This document shows, piece by piece, positions 27,501 to 36,110 of a stretch of DNA of 64,000 nucleotides. The stretch covers positions 1 to 64,000 of the forward strand of contig DAINQP010000003.1 in the NCBI GenBank assembly GCA_036742665.1. Direction: 5' to 3'. Each line of letters begins with the position of its first letter. Positions within the stretch are counted from its first letter, which is position 1. The stretch is from Gp6-AA40 sp036742665 (GTDB taxonomy: Bacteria > Acidobacteriota > Vicinamibacteria > Vicinamibacterales > UBA2999). A model generated the notes under the pieces. It saw nothing but the letters and a program-made list of their open reading frames with translations, searched no databases and was not told where the DNA came from. Made by a program: the position numbers and the translations under genes.

Positions 27501-28637
27501 TTAGGCAGCTCGCGAAGAATCTCGGCTCTGGAGATATTTCAGGAGGGCCAGTAAGGCAATTTCGTCGCCGTGCAGACCGGCGATTCGCGCCGGCGCCTTC
27601 TTGCGGTTCGACACCACCGCCATCGCTCCGTCACGATAGGCATCCACAACTCCCGGATGCACGTACGACTTGCGGCAGACGGTGGGTGTGTTCCCGAGCA
27701 ATCCGGCGACGGCTTCGAGCGCCGCGTTCACGTGGCGCTCGGTGTCGCGCTTCGTGTCGGGCCGCGGCACGTCGCGCAGCGCGGTCGCCGCCAGCACCGT
27801 GCCCGACCAGGTGCGGAAGTCCTTCGCGGTGAAGTCCTGACCGGTGATCTCCTTCAAGTAGCCGTTGATATCACCTGAGTCCACGACCTGCGCCTCGCCG
27901 GCTTCATCGAGGTATTGAAAGAGCTCCTGCCCCGGCAAGTCACGGCACTGCTTGACGATGCGTGCAAGACGCCGGTCATTGACGCTCACCGAATGGCGCA
28001 CGCCGCTTTTGCCCCGAAACTGGAAGCGCAGCGTGCCACCGTTAACGCGTACGTGACGCGACCGTAGCGTGGTGAGGCCGAACGATTGATTGTGTCGCGC
28101 GTACTCTTCGTTGCCGACGCGAATCAAGCTCTTCTCGAGCAGCTGTACGATCGTCGCAAGCACTTTGTTACGCGGCAGGCCAGGCTGCTCGAGATCGGCG
28201 TTGGTGCGGCGGCGAATCGATGGCAGCACGTCGGCGAAGGTCTGCAAGCGATCGAACTTCGTCTCATCGCGATGCGCGCGCCACGCCGCGTGATACCGAT
28301 ACTGCTTGCGGCCCTTCGCATCGCGCCCGGTCGCTTGAATGTGTCCGCGCTGGTCTGGACAGATCCACACGGTTGTCCATGCGGGTGGCACCGCCAGCGC
28401 ACGAATGCGATCGAGCACAGACGGGTTGCGAATCGCCTTTCCGTCAGCGCCAACGTAGATGAACCCGTCTCCGCACCGCCGGCGCTCGATGCCAGGCTGC
28501 TCATCGCGCACATAGCGAAGTCCGGCCGTCGCCGCTGCGGTAAGCGGACAGGTATCCAGCGGCCGTTTCGTCCGGCTTGCCCTCGGCGAAGTCGAAGGGC
28601 GTCTACGCGACGGTCGGAAGGGGCGAACCCGGCGCAC
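27501..28637 (-). CDS. DNA topoisomerase IB (copy 1)
   Basis: A 378-residue type IB topoisomerase of the small bacterial/poxvirus-like group. Visible motifs are L-R-Y-V-x-D-E-x-P-G-I at the domain start, P-P-A-W-x-x-V-W-I-C, Q-A-T-G-R-D-A-K-G-R-K-Q-Y-R-Y-H, D-F-T-A-K-D-F-R-T-W and the active-site Y in C-R-K-S-Y-V-H-P. It nicks one DNA strand through a 3'-phosphotyrosine and relaxes supercoils. Copy 2 lies at 42463. The first about 30 residues, from a GTG at 28637, run through a REP-like element (28579-28600), so the true start may be further in, though no other good start is visible. It is divergent from the esterase gene at 28753. Confidence 0.9.
   Translation of the reverse strand: MRRVRPFRPSRRRPSTSPRASRTKRPLDTCPLTAAATAGLRYVRDEQPGIERRRCGDGFIYVGADGKAIRNPSVLDRIRALAVPPAWTTVWICPDQRGHIQATGRDAKGRKQYRYHAAWRAHRDETKFDRLQTFADVLPSIRRRTNADLEQPGLPRNKVLATIVQLLEKSLIRVGNEEYARHNQSFGLTTLRSRHVRVNGGTLRFQFRGKSGVRHSVSVNDRRLARIVKQCRDLPGQELFQYLDEAGEAQVVDSGDINGYLKEITGQDFTAKDFRTWSGTVLAATALRDVPRPDTKRDTERHVNAALEAVAGLLGNTPTVCRKSYVHPGVVDAYRDGAMAVVSNRKKAPARIAGLHGDEIALLALLKYLQSRDSSRAA
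28579..28600. repeat. short REP-like element (family C) in the topoisomerase 5' end
   Basis: GCCCTCGGCGAAGTCGAAGG ends in GC and resembles the family C arm at 20344-20386. It encodes the basic N-terminal residues of topoisomerase copy 1. Confidence 0.5.
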
Positions 28638-28752
28638 GAAGCGTCGGACTGTGCAAAAAAGCCGCCGTCCAATATCCGCACAGGTTTTCGCAAGTCAGCG
28701 CTATCATCACCGTCGGAATTCTGACGGCAGACCGGACATTCTGGAGACTGTC

Positions 28753-29871
28753 ATGACCAAGACGTGGGTCGCAGGTGTGCTCGCCGTTGCCGTGGGGTGC
28801 ACAGCGGCGATCGTGGACGCACAAGGTGGACGCGGCGGTGCTCGCGGTGCAGGTGCCGGCACGCCGGCAACGACAACGCCCGGAACGATCGAAAAGATTA
28901 CCGTCCACGGCAACTCGCTCGAAGGGAACCTCGAAGGCGATTCGCCGGATCGGGATGTCACGGTGTACTTGCCACCGGCATATGCGAGCGATCAGAGCCG
29001 GCGCTTTCCTGTCGTGTATCTGCTGCACGGTTACGGCGGACGCGAGGACACGTTCACGTCGCGTCTCGCAAGTCTTCGGGAGAGCGGCGATCGGCTGGCG
29101 ATCGCACAAGGCTTCAGCAGCGCGATCGTCGTCACGCCGAGCGCGTACACGCTGCACAAGGGCAGCATGTATTCGAATTCACCGACGACCGGCGATTGGG
29201 AGCGCTTCATCGCCGAGGATCTCGTCGCCTACATGGACAAGACCTATCGCACGCTGCCGAGTCGCTTGAGCCGCGGGCTCGCCGGCCACTCGATGGGCGG
29301 TTACGGCGCACTGAAGATCGGCATGAAGCGATCGGATGTGTTCGGGGCGCTCTACATCATGAGCGCATGCTGCCTGTCGGCCAATCGCAATCCGCGACCC
29401 GAGTCGATGGCGGCGGTCGAAGCGATTAAGACGCGGGAGCAGGCCGAAGAAGCGGCGCGCGCGCCGGGCTTCGGCCCGTCAACGACGTTGGCGTCCGCAG
29501 CCGCGTGGTCTCCGAATCCGAAGAACCCGCCGCTCTTCCTCGACCTTCCCGTGAAGGATGGCAAGGTGCGCCCCGATATCGTCGCGAAATGGGTGGCCAA
29601 CTCGCCGATGGAAATGCTCGAGCAGCACGTGGCCGATCTCGGAAAGTACTACGCGGTTGCGATCGAGATCGGGACGAAGGACACGCTCCTCGCGTCGAAT
29701 CAGCAACTGCATGCGGCGATGACCAAGCTGCGCATCCCCCACTACTACGAGGAGTACGACGGCGATCACACCAACAAGGTCCGTGAGCGAATCGAGCAGA
29801 ACGTGCTGCCGTTCTTCGCGCGGAACCTGGTCGCTCCGGCCAATCCGACTAACCCACAGATTCAGCCGTAG
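28753..29871 (+). CDS. exported esterase, alpha/beta hydrolase (putative esterase D/antigen 85 type)
   Basis: About 372 residues with a signal peptide (cleavage after V-D-A-Q, residue 21) and a Gly/Ala-rich linker. The alpha/beta hydrolase domain has V-V-Y-L-L-H-G-Y-G-G, the nucleophile elbow G-H-S-M-G-G, and D-G-D-H near the end, which supplies the catalytic His. It matches the PF00756-type putative esterases acting on acyl esters such as feruloyl or acetyl esters; the actual substrate is unknown. The ATG at 28753 has GGAGA upstream and gives a clean signal; the frame is open from 28651 but that part is not protein-like. Confidence 0.87.
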   Translation: MTKTWVAGVLAVAVGCTAAIVDAQGGRGGARGAGAGTPATTTPGTIEKITVHGNSLEGNLEGDSPDRDVTVYLPPAYASDQSRRFPVVYLLHGYGGREDTFTSRLASLRESGDRLAIAQGFSSAIVVTPSAYTLHKGSMYSNSPTTGDWERFIAEDLVAYMDKTYRTLPSRLSRGLAGHSMGGYGALKIGMKRSDVFGALYIMSACCLSANRNPRPESMAAVEAIKTREQAEEAARAPGFGPSTTLASAAAWSPNPKNPPLFLDLPVKDGKVRPDIVAKWVANSPMEMLEQHVADLGKYYAVAIEIGTKDTLLASNQQLHAAMTKLRIPHYYEEYDGDHTNKVRERIEQNVLPFFARNLVAPANPTNPQIQP

Positions 29872-30118
29872 TGAAATGAGTGTCTCTCTCTTCGACAGCA
29901 GGCCCGAGAATCAAACGTCCTGACGTGCTGCGCTTCGTCGTCGATCGAACGCTGTCGTGGAGAAGCGAGGCTCTGCGTTCGGCACATCGCGATCGATCAG
30001 CCCGGCGACGCAGCCACTGCGCGGACCCTCGATCACTGCACACTTGAGGGCAAAACATGCTCAGCATTCTTGGCTAAACGCCGGGCTCGTTTACGGGAGA
30101 CGCAGACCTCGGCTCGAT

Positions 30119-30322
30119 TTAGTCGTCGAGGATGAACGTCACCATCATGTTCACTTGATATTCCGTCACGCGGCCGTTGTCACAGCGCACGTGCTGCTCC
30201 TTGATCCACGCACCGCGGACATTCCGCAGCGTCTTGGCAGATCTGGTCAGACCTTGCTGAATCGCATCCTCGAAACTTTTTGACGAGGTCGCGCTGATCT
30301 CGGTCACTTTGGCTACTGACAT
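30119..30322 (-). CDS. dodecin family flavin-binding protein
   Basis: A 67-residue protein matching dodecins along its whole length: V-A-K-V-T-E-I-S-A-T-S-S-K-S-F-E-D-A-I, then T-L-R-N-V-R-G-A-W-I-K-E-Q and Y-Q-V-N-M-M-V-T-F-I-L. Dodecins form hollow 12-mers that bind flavin dimers and buffer free flavins; the Trp of R-G-A-W-I stacks on flavin in known structures. The ATG at 30322 has GGAGGAGG 7 bases upstream. The longer frame to 30412 is not protein-like. Confidence 0.92.
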   Translation of the reverse strand: MSVAKVTEISATSSKSFEDAIQQGLTRSAKTLRNVRGAWIKEQHVRCDNGRVTEYQVNMMVTFILDD

Positions 30323-30438
30323 GTACGTCCTCCTCCCGCCGGTTGTGGCGAAGTCTACGACACGATCGCACGTCCGCGACGGGTCGATCCCCGAACGCAG
30401 CGAGCGAGCCACGGCCCAATCGCCGTCTCATCGCGCCG

Positions 30439-31428
30439 CTATCGTTCGCTGTCCAGCACGCGCATCTGATGCGCGTCGTACCGTGTGCCGGCAACCGCGG
30501 CAGCTGGAAGCGCTGACTCGATGCGCGCCATGTCGGCGGATGCCAGGGCAATCTGCAAGGCCCGCAGCGATTCGGCGAGCTGCGTTCGCGTGCGTGCGCC
30601 AATCAGCGGCACGATAGTCGGGCCTTTGGCCAGCACCCAGGCGATCGCCAGTTGCGGCGCCGTGGCACCCTTCTCGGTGGCCAGCCGCTGAAGCGCCTCG
30701 ACGAGACGCTCGTTCTTTTCGAGGTTCTCGCCGGCAAAGCGAGGCAGATGGGAGCGAAGGTCGCGCGGCGACCTCGGCTTCGAGCCGCTCAGCAGCCCGC
30801 GGGACAGCACCCCGTAGGCGGTGACCCCGATGCCAAGTTCCGACAGCAGCGGGAAGATCCGCGTTTCGGGACCGCGGCTGATGATCGAGTACTCGATCTG
30901 CAGGTCGGAAATAGGATGGACGGCGTGTGCGCGCCGGATAGTGTCTGGACCAACCTCGGATAATCCAATCGCGCGAACATACCCGGCCTTGACGAGATCG
31001 GCGATCGCGCCGATCGTCTCTTCGATCGGCACGTTCGGATCGAGACGTCCGGGTCGATAGATATCGATGTGATCGACGCCGAGCCGCCGCAGACTGTAGG
31101 CCACGAAGTTCTTCACGGCGCTCGGCCGCGTGTCGATGCCGATCCAACTGCCGTCAGGACTTCGCAGCGCTCCGAACTTGACCGAGATCAGCGCGCTGTC
31201 GCGTCGATCGCGCAAAGCTCTGCCGATGAGTATCTCGTTATGGCCGGCCGCATAGTAGTCGCCGGTGTCGAGCAGCGTTACTCCGGCGTCGAGTGCGGCG
31301 TGAATCGTGGCGATGCTTTCGTGTTCGTCTGCGGGTCCGTACATGTCCGACATGCCCATGCAGCCCAGTCCAATAGGAAACACGAGTAAGCCGTTCGATC
31401 CCAGTTGCCGTGATTGATGGTTGGCCAT
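30439..31428 (-). CDS. aldo/keto reductase
   Basis: About 329 residues with the aldo/keto reductase barrel. It starts R-Q-L-G-S-N-G-L-L-V-F-P-I-G-L-G-C-M-G-M-S, then has L-L-D-T-G-D-Y-Y with the catalytic Asp and Tyr, I-S-V-K-F-G with the Lys, and A-I-G-L-S-E, followed by the C-terminal NADP-binding loop I-P-L-I-G-A-R-T-R. The usual catalytic His position reads I-Y-R-P-G-R-L-D-P-N-V-P, a Pro variant also seen in related reductases. It probably reduces aldehydes or quinones with NADPH in the cytoplasm. The start at 31428 was chosen by family alignment; the frame is open to 31491. Confidence 0.88.
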   Translation of the reverse strand: MANHQSRQLGSNGLLVFPIGLGCMGMSDMYGPADEHESIATIHAALDAGVTLLDTGDYYAAGHNEILIGRALRDRRDSALISVKFGALRSPDGSWIGIDTRPSAVKNFVAYSLRRLGVDHIDIYRPGRLDPNVPIEETIGAIADLVKAGYVRAIGLSEVGPDTIRRAHAVHPISDLQIEYSIISRGPETRIFPLLSELGIGVTAYGVLSRGLLSGSKPRSPRDLRSHLPRFAGENLEKNERLVEALQRLATEKGATAPQLAIAWVLAKGPTIVPLIGARTRTQLAESLRALQIALASADMARIESALPAAAVAGTRYDAHQMRVLDSER

Positions 31429-31879
31429 GACTTGAACGTAGATCGTGTGAGGTTCATCGGTAGCGATCAACACGAGACCGATGCAGCTCATGCGTCGAGT
31501 CAGTCACCGCTCAGCCATCCGCAGCTACCGCGACCACGAACGGCTACGTCGCTGACAATGTCGAATCGACGATCAATGTGGCCGAGTGTTCGCGCGGCAC
31601 TAAGTCTGCGACGCAACCCCGTCAGGCCCTGCGAAAACAATTTCTCCATGAGCTTCGATGTGTAAATAGTTCGCGCGACAGATCCGGCCAGTGAGCCAAA
31701 GTAAAAATATACATAGCACTTTCATCAAGCTCAGTAGCGAATCCAGACAGATTTCGCCCCCTCTTGTGTTACCGTTCTTGTGTCGATAGCTCGTTCGTAG
31801 ATTGACGTCCTGCCACCGCCGCTTTTCCGGGCTGTTTTTGATCACGTCGGAAGCGAGCAAGAAAGGCACGGGGAATCCT
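31429..31879. other. intergenic region with no recognised gene
   Basis: About 450 bases between the divergent aldo/keto reductase and metallopeptidase genes. Small frames here have no protein-like composition. A patch near 31650-31720 is markedly A+T rich (AAAGTAAAAATATACATAG) and may hold a promoter, but I could not place convincing -35/-10 boxes. No RNA gene or repeat recognised. Confidence 0.6.
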
Positions 31880-32416
31880 ATGCGCTCTGGGTGTGTCTTC
31901 GTGCGTGTCTCGCGCGCCCTGGCGCTATTGGTCGTTCCTCTCGTGTTGACCACCGCTCTCTCGTCGGCGGCGGAATGCGCGCCCGCCTCGGCAGCGCCTG
32001 AGGAGAAGCTGCAATCACTCGTATCGGACCTCAAGATACGACTATCGATTTCGGTCCCCGTCGTCGTCTCCATCATGCCGACGGATCCCTTGATCATGTC
32101 GGTGAAGCCGCCCGCTGGTCCCAAGGATCCATTCGTGTTGTCAGTCGATGCGGCGTTTCTCGAACAGCTGACCGATGATGAGCTCGAGGCGGCGATCGCA
32201 CATGAGCTCGGACATCTGTGGGTCTTTACGCATCATCCGTTTCTACAGACCGAAGAGCTCGCTAATCAAATCGCCATGCGCGTGGTGAGCCGCGAAACCC
32301 TCGCGCGCGTGTACGCCAAGGTCTGGGCGCGAGGCGGCACGAAAGGCGACCTGAACCGTTTTCTTGGTTCCACATCCACAGCCGCTGGTCTCGGACCAGC
32401 AACTGAGTCTCGATAG
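31880..32416 (+). CDS. small exported HExxH metallopeptidase-like protein
   Basis: About 178 residues with a signal peptide (cleavage near S-S-A-A-E) and an M48-like zinc site: A-I-A-H-E-L-G-H-L-W, then T-E-E-L-A-N-Q-I-A with a possible third Glu ligand. The preceding F-V-L-S-V-D-A-A-F-L-E-Q-L-T-D-D-E-L-E-A fits the helix that usually leads into HExxH in M48 peptidases. It is much shorter than typical M48 proteins. The start at 31880 has GGGGA upstream; the frame is open to 31802. Confidence 0.72.
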   Translation: MRSGCVFVRVSRALALLVVPLVLTTALSSAAECAPASAAPEEKLQSLVSDLKIRLSISVPVVVSIMPTDPLIMSVKPPAGPKDPFVLSVDAAFLEQLTDDELEAAIAHELGHLWVFTHHPFLQTEELANQIAMRVVSRETLARVYAKVWARGGTKGDLNRFLGSTSTAAGLGPATESR

Positions 32417-32547
32417 GTCGTTCCCCCACAGCTGACCAGCCTTCGTCGTGAAGGAGGAGCGACTCAGGTCTTCCAGTACACGGATACCACCAGAGTGACC
32501 TGAGCGTTGATGCGCGGCGTCTGCCCCCATGCGCGAGTACCCGATTC

Positions 32548-33789
32548 TCACCAATGTAGAAACAGCGCCAGTTCCTCCAGGAACATCGACCACGCCGGCT
32601 CTTCCTCGAGCATCAAGTGATTCGCGCTGGGCAGCGAGACGTAGCGGGCACCGGGGATGCGCGCGGCCAACTCGCGACCTCGTTCAGTCGGCACTGCGGC
32701 ATCACGGTCGCAATGCAGAACGAGCGTCGGCACCTGTACGAGTGGCAACAGCTCCCGCACGTCGATGTCGGCGCCGCGCTCGAGCAGTCGCGCCGCGTTT
32801 TCGGGCGACGTGGACACACGCTGCATCTCGTCGAACCACTGCTGGTGCTCGGGAGTGGACTCGGGGACGAACCGTGAGGTGAACGTCTTGCAGAACGACG
32901 GATTGTTCAAACCCCACCCTAACCGCAGCAGGCTCGCGAGCGCGTGGTGCGCTTCGATCTCTTCGCGTGTGCCCACATGGTTGATCCCCGCCCCGAACGC
33001 GCCGTGGAGTACCAGGTGCGTGACGCGCTCAGGATGCTTGACCGCATAGGCGATGGCAATCGAACCGCCGCGAGAGATACCGAGCAGTGGAAAGCGCTCG
33101 AGCCGCGCGGCATCGACGACCGTTTCGAGATCGTGTACCCACAGATCGAAGCTGCCGTGATCCACGTCGCGCTGCGACATGCCATTGCCGCGCTCGTCGT
33201 AGCGGACCAACCGATGATGACGCGACAACTCGCCGTACCAGTGGCGCCAGATGGGACTACCCCATTCGAAGTCGAGATGCGTGAGCCAGTTCGACGCCTT
33301 CACGAGCGGTGGTCCGTCGCCGGTGCTGGCGTAGCCGAGCCGGACACCGTCGCCCGTCGTGCAGTACCGGATTTCCTGCCGCGCCTTCGACGCCGCAGAC
33401 CATGACGGCGTGGAGGGGCGTGCTTGCGCGGTGACGGAGCCGGCGAGCGTCTCGACCGGCGCGGCGAAACGATAGCCCACGCGCGGCACCGTCTCGATGT
33501 ACTGCTGTCCAGTGGCGCGCTCGCCGAGCGCCTTCCTCAGCACAGAGACGTTGTGATTGAGGTTGTTCTCCTCGACCGCCGTCTCGGGCCACACCGTGTC
33601 GAGCAACTCTTGCTTGGTGACGAGGCGCCCGGCGTTCTCGACGAGCACGAGCAGTGTGTCGAACACCTTCAGACGCAGCGGGATCACCTCGCCGCTGCGC
33701 GACAGGCGACGCTCGCGAACATTGAGTTGGAAAGGCCCGAACTGATACGTGCCGCGGACGGCGGTATCAACCACCAGTGTCTCTCGCAC
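32548..33789 (-). CDS. OmpR-type winged-helix domain fused to an alpha/beta hydrolase
   Basis: A 413-residue protein. Residues about 12-110 form an OmpR/PhoB-like winged helix (F-G-P-F-Q-L-N-V-R-E-R-R-L, then V-W-P-E-T-A-V-E-E-N-N-L-N-H-N-V-S-V-L-R-K-A-L and R-V-G-Y-R-F). Residues about 140-413 are an alpha/beta hydrolase with Y-D-E-R-G-N-G-M-S and nucleophile elbow G-I-S-R-G-G, then P-T-L-V-L-H-C-D-R-D and S-A-N-H-L-M. Such CadC-like fusions suggest a regulator that senses a ligand with an enzyme-derived domain, or hydrolyses it. The GTG at 33789 has no ribosome binding site but lies at the expected start point of a promoter (33797-33829), so the mRNA may be leaderless. Confidence 0.85.
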   Translation of the reverse strand: MRETLVVDTAVRGTYQFGPFQLNVRERRLSRSGEVIPLRLKVFDTLLVLVENAGRLVTKQELLDTVWPETAVEENNLNHNVSVLRKALGERATGQQYIETVPRVGYRFAAPVETLAGSVTAQARPSTPSWSAASKARQEIRYCTTGDGVRLGYASTGDGPPLVKASNWLTHLDFEWGSPIWRHWYGELSRHHRLVRYDERGNGMSQRDVDHGSFDLWVHDLETVVDAARLERFPLLGISRGGSIAIAYAVKHPERVTHLVLHGAFGAGINHVGTREEIEAHHALASLLRLGWGLNNPSFCKTFTSRFVPESTPEHQQWFDEMQRVSTSPENAARLLERGADIDVRELLPLVQVPTLVLHCDRDAAVPTERGRELAARIPGARYVSLPSANHLMLEEEPAWSMFLEELALFLHW

Positions 33790-33796
33790 AAATTGC

Positions 33797-33829
33797 AGTC
33801 TACCCGAACGCTCAGAAAACTTTCAGAAA
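33797..33829 (-). promoter_or_regulatory. promoter with tandem 11-bp repeats upstream of the winged-helix/hydrolase gene
   Basis: Read on the minus strand, TTTCTGAAAGT (complement of 33819-33829) is directly followed by TTTCTGAGCGT (complement of 33808-33818), 9 of 11 bases identical. A -10-like TAGACT (complement of 33797-33802) follows, and the GTG start codon is 7 bases further. OmpR/PhoB proteins bind direct repeats with this 11-bp period, often in place of a -35 box. Autoregulation is inferred. The same 129-bp gap also carries the start region of the divergent methanethiol oxidase gene. Confidence 0.6.
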
Positions 33830-33918
33830 TACGCCAGCGTTCCTAAAGGACGCCTCCGGCCTTCCGGTCTTACCCTTTCGATAACGCGGATCGAACCGCG
33901 ACAGAAAGGGGCAAGACA

Positions 33919-35328
33919 ATGCCGAAGCTGCTTCCGGACCAGACTTTTTACCCGTCGCCGATGATGGCCATGCAGGCGCCGGCGGAGACGGTGGCGTATG
34001 TAGCGCTGCTCAACCCAAACCCGACCGCGAACGACGCGATGGCAGTGCTCGACGTCAATCCAGCATCGCCGGGGTACGGGGCTCAGCTCGCGCGCGTGGA
34101 CATGCCGCGCGCCGGCGACGAACTGCATCACTTTGGATGGAATGCGTGCAGCTCGTGCCTATGCCCGAACTCGCCGCATCCGCACATGCATCGTCGCTAC
34201 CTCGTGGTGCCCGGCATGCGATCGTCGCGGATCCACATCCTCGACACCGCACCCGATCCGCGGCAGCCGACCCTCGTGAAGGTGATCGAGGCCGAGGAGA
34301 TCATCCGGAAGACCGGTTACAGCCGTCCGCACACCGTGCACTGCGGGCCCGACGGCATCTACGTCAACGCGCTCGGCAACGCTGACGGCGACGGCCCCGG
34401 CGGCATCTTCGTGCTCGATCCAGAGACGTTCGAGATTCAAGGTCGCTGGGAGCGCGATCGCGGACCGCAGCACCTGTCGTATGACTTCTGGTGGCATCTC
34501 GGTCACGACACGATGATCACGAGCGAGTGGGGCACGCCGAAGATGGTCGAGGACGGCGTGGTTCCCGAGCTGCTTCTCGGCGGCAAGTACGGCAACTCGC
34601 TGCATGTCTGGGATCTCAACCGTCGCGTGCATCTACAGCGGCTCGAGCTCGGGCCCGAGTATCAGATGGCGCTCGAGCTGCGACCTGCGCACGATCCAAA
34701 CGAGACGTACGGCTTCGTCGGTGTGGTCACGAGTCTGAAGGATCTCTCTGCATCGATCTGGACGTGGTACCGCGAGGGCAATGGCAAGACGGCCTCGTGG
34801 CGCGTTCGCAAGGTGATCGAAATTCCCGCGGAGCCGGCCGCCGCTGACGATCTGCCTCCGCTCCTGAAGGGCTTCGGCGCCGTACCCCCTCTCGTGACCG
34901 ACATCAATCTGTCGTTGGACGATCGGTACCTCTACGTCTCGTGCTTTGGCACCGGCGAATTGAAGCAGTACGACGTCTCCGATCCATTCAACCCGGTGGA
35001 GACCGGCTCGGTGAAGATCGGCGGCATCGTTGGTCGTCAGTCGCATCCGGCGCGTCCGGGAAAGCGACTCAACGGCGCGCCGCAGATGGTCGAGATCAGC
35101 CGCGACGGCAAGCGCGTGTACGTGACCAACTCGCTCTATCGCGCGTGGGACGATCAGTTCTACCCAGAGGGGATCAAGGGTTGGCTGGCCAAACTCGACG
35201 TGCGCGCGAACGGCGGCATTGAGCTCGACCCTGCCGGCTTCGTGGAGTTCGAGACGATGCGTCCGCACCAGGTGCACCTCGAAGGCGGCGACGCAAGCTC
35301 GGACTCGTACTGCTTCTCGCAGACCTAA
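33919..35328 (+). CDS. mtoX: methanethiol oxidase / selenium-binding protein SBP56 family
   Basis: A 469-residue protein matching the SBP56/SELENBP1 family throughout, including H-H-F-G-W-N-A-C-S-S-C, H-P-H-M-H-R-R-Y-L-V-V-P, R-P-H-T-V-H-C-G-P-D-G, W-W-H-L-G-H-D and the terminal R-P-H-Q-V-H-L-E-G-G. Family members oxidise methanethiol to formaldehyde, H2S and H2O2 and need copper, held by conserved His and Cys residues. No signal peptide is visible, unlike some bacterial MtoX proteins, so the location is uncertain. AAAGGGG precedes the ATG. A histidine-rich membrane protein follows after 39 bases. Confidence 0.88.
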   Translation: MPKLLPDQTFYPSPMMAMQAPAETVAYVALLNPNPTANDAMAVLDVNPASPGYGAQLARVDMPRAGDELHHFGWNACSSCLCPNSPHPHMHRRYLVVPGMRSSRIHILDTAPDPRQPTLVKVIEAEEIIRKTGYSRPHTVHCGPDGIYVNALGNADGDGPGGIFVLDPETFEIQGRWERDRGPQHLSYDFWWHLGHDTMITSEWGTPKMVEDGVVPELLLGGKYGNSLHVWDLNRRVHLQRLELGPEYQMALELRPAHDPNETYGFVGVVTSLKDLSASIWTWYREGNGKTASWRVRKVIEIPAEPAAADDLPPLLKGFGAVPPLVTDINLSLDDRYLYVSCFGTGELKQYDVSDPFNPVETGSVKIGGIVGRQSHPARPGKRLNGAPQMVEISRDGKRVYVTNSLYRAWDDQFYPEGIKGWLAKLDVRANGGIELDPAGFVEFETMRPHQVHLEGGDASSDSYCFSQT

Positions 35329-35367
35329 GGCCTCGGGACCGTTCGGCTTCCTGGAAGGAGCTGTGTC

Positions 35368-36012
35368 ATGCCTACAGAAATGCTCTCCGCGTCGGCTACG
35401 TTGATCGCATTGGGTGCATTCCATGGGATCAATCCCGGAATGGGATGGCTGTTCGCGGTGGCCCTCGGGATGCAGGAGCGCCGCCGCGGCGCGGTGCTGC
35501 GCGCGCTCGTGCCGCTCGGCGCCGGGCACGCGCTTGCCGTGGCAGGCGCTGTTGGCCTGGCGCTGGCGATTGGATACGTGATCCCGCTCGGCTGGCTGCG
35601 TTGGCCAATTGCTGGTGCGCTCGTCTCGCTTGGCGTGCTGCGGTTCTTCCGGCATCGCCATCCACGCTGGGCCGGCATGCGCGTGAGCATGGGTGGCCTC
35701 ACGGTGTGGTCATTCCTGATGGCGACTGCGCACGGTGCGGGGCTGATGGTGATGCCGGTGTTCATGGGCATGTCGATGTCGGGCGCGGGGGGGCACGCGC
35801 ACCATCACATGCATGCCGCAGGTGCGGGCGCGGGTGCTGCGTTCTTCGCTACGGGCCTGCATGCTGTTGGATATCTCGTAGTGACGGCGTTCGTCGCGCT
35901 GCTGGTGTTCGAACGGCTCGGCGTTGGCATTCTGCGCCGCGCGTGGTTCAATCTCGATCTGATCTGGTCGGCCGCGTTGGTCGCGACCGGAGCGGTGACA
36001 CTGATGCTGTAA
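35368..36012 (+). CDS. histidine-rich polytopic membrane protein
   Basis: A 214-residue protein with about six membrane helices. The first carries G-A-F-H-G-I-N-P-G-M-G-W; a loop at about residues 135-155 is rich in His, Met and Gly (G-G-H-A-H-H-H-M-H). This resembles metal-transport membrane proteins of the HupE/UreJ-like or NiCoT-like kind, but I cannot place it in a named family. Because it lies 39 bases behind the copper-dependent methanethiol oxidase gene and has GGAAGGAG before the ATG, a role in copper delivery to that enzyme is a reasonable guess. Confidence 0.7.
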   Translation: MPTEMLSASATLIALGAFHGINPGMGWLFAVALGMQERRRGAVLRALVPLGAGHALAVAGAVGLALAIGYVIPLGWLRWPIAGALVSLGVLRFFRHRHPRWAGMRVSMGGLTVWSFLMATAHGAGLMVMPVFMGMSMSGAGGHAHHHMHAAGAGAGAAFFATGLHAVGYLVVTAFVALLVFERLGVGILRRAWFNLDLIWSAALVATGAVTLML

Positions 36013-36110
36013 ACGTCGTCAGAACGTGAGAGCGCGATGTCGGCGCGCGTGCTCGGTCGCCCACCAATACGGCTGACCGACGCGGTGGCGAAGCTGCTAC
36101 CATCCGCGTC

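Noticed and set aside
29872..30118. Possible RNA gene or small gene in the gap before the dodecin gene
   Set aside because: No tRNA-like cloverleaf, hairpin series or protein-like small frame could be made out.
30400..31147. Second reverse frame overlapping the aldo/keto reductase
   Set aside because: It shows only Arg-rich shadow composition; the reductase motifs are in the other frame.
35798..35812. Histidine-rich stretch taken as a possible cloning tag
   Set aside because: The His residues are interspersed with Ala and Met within a membrane protein loop, and codons vary; it is a natural metal-rich loop.
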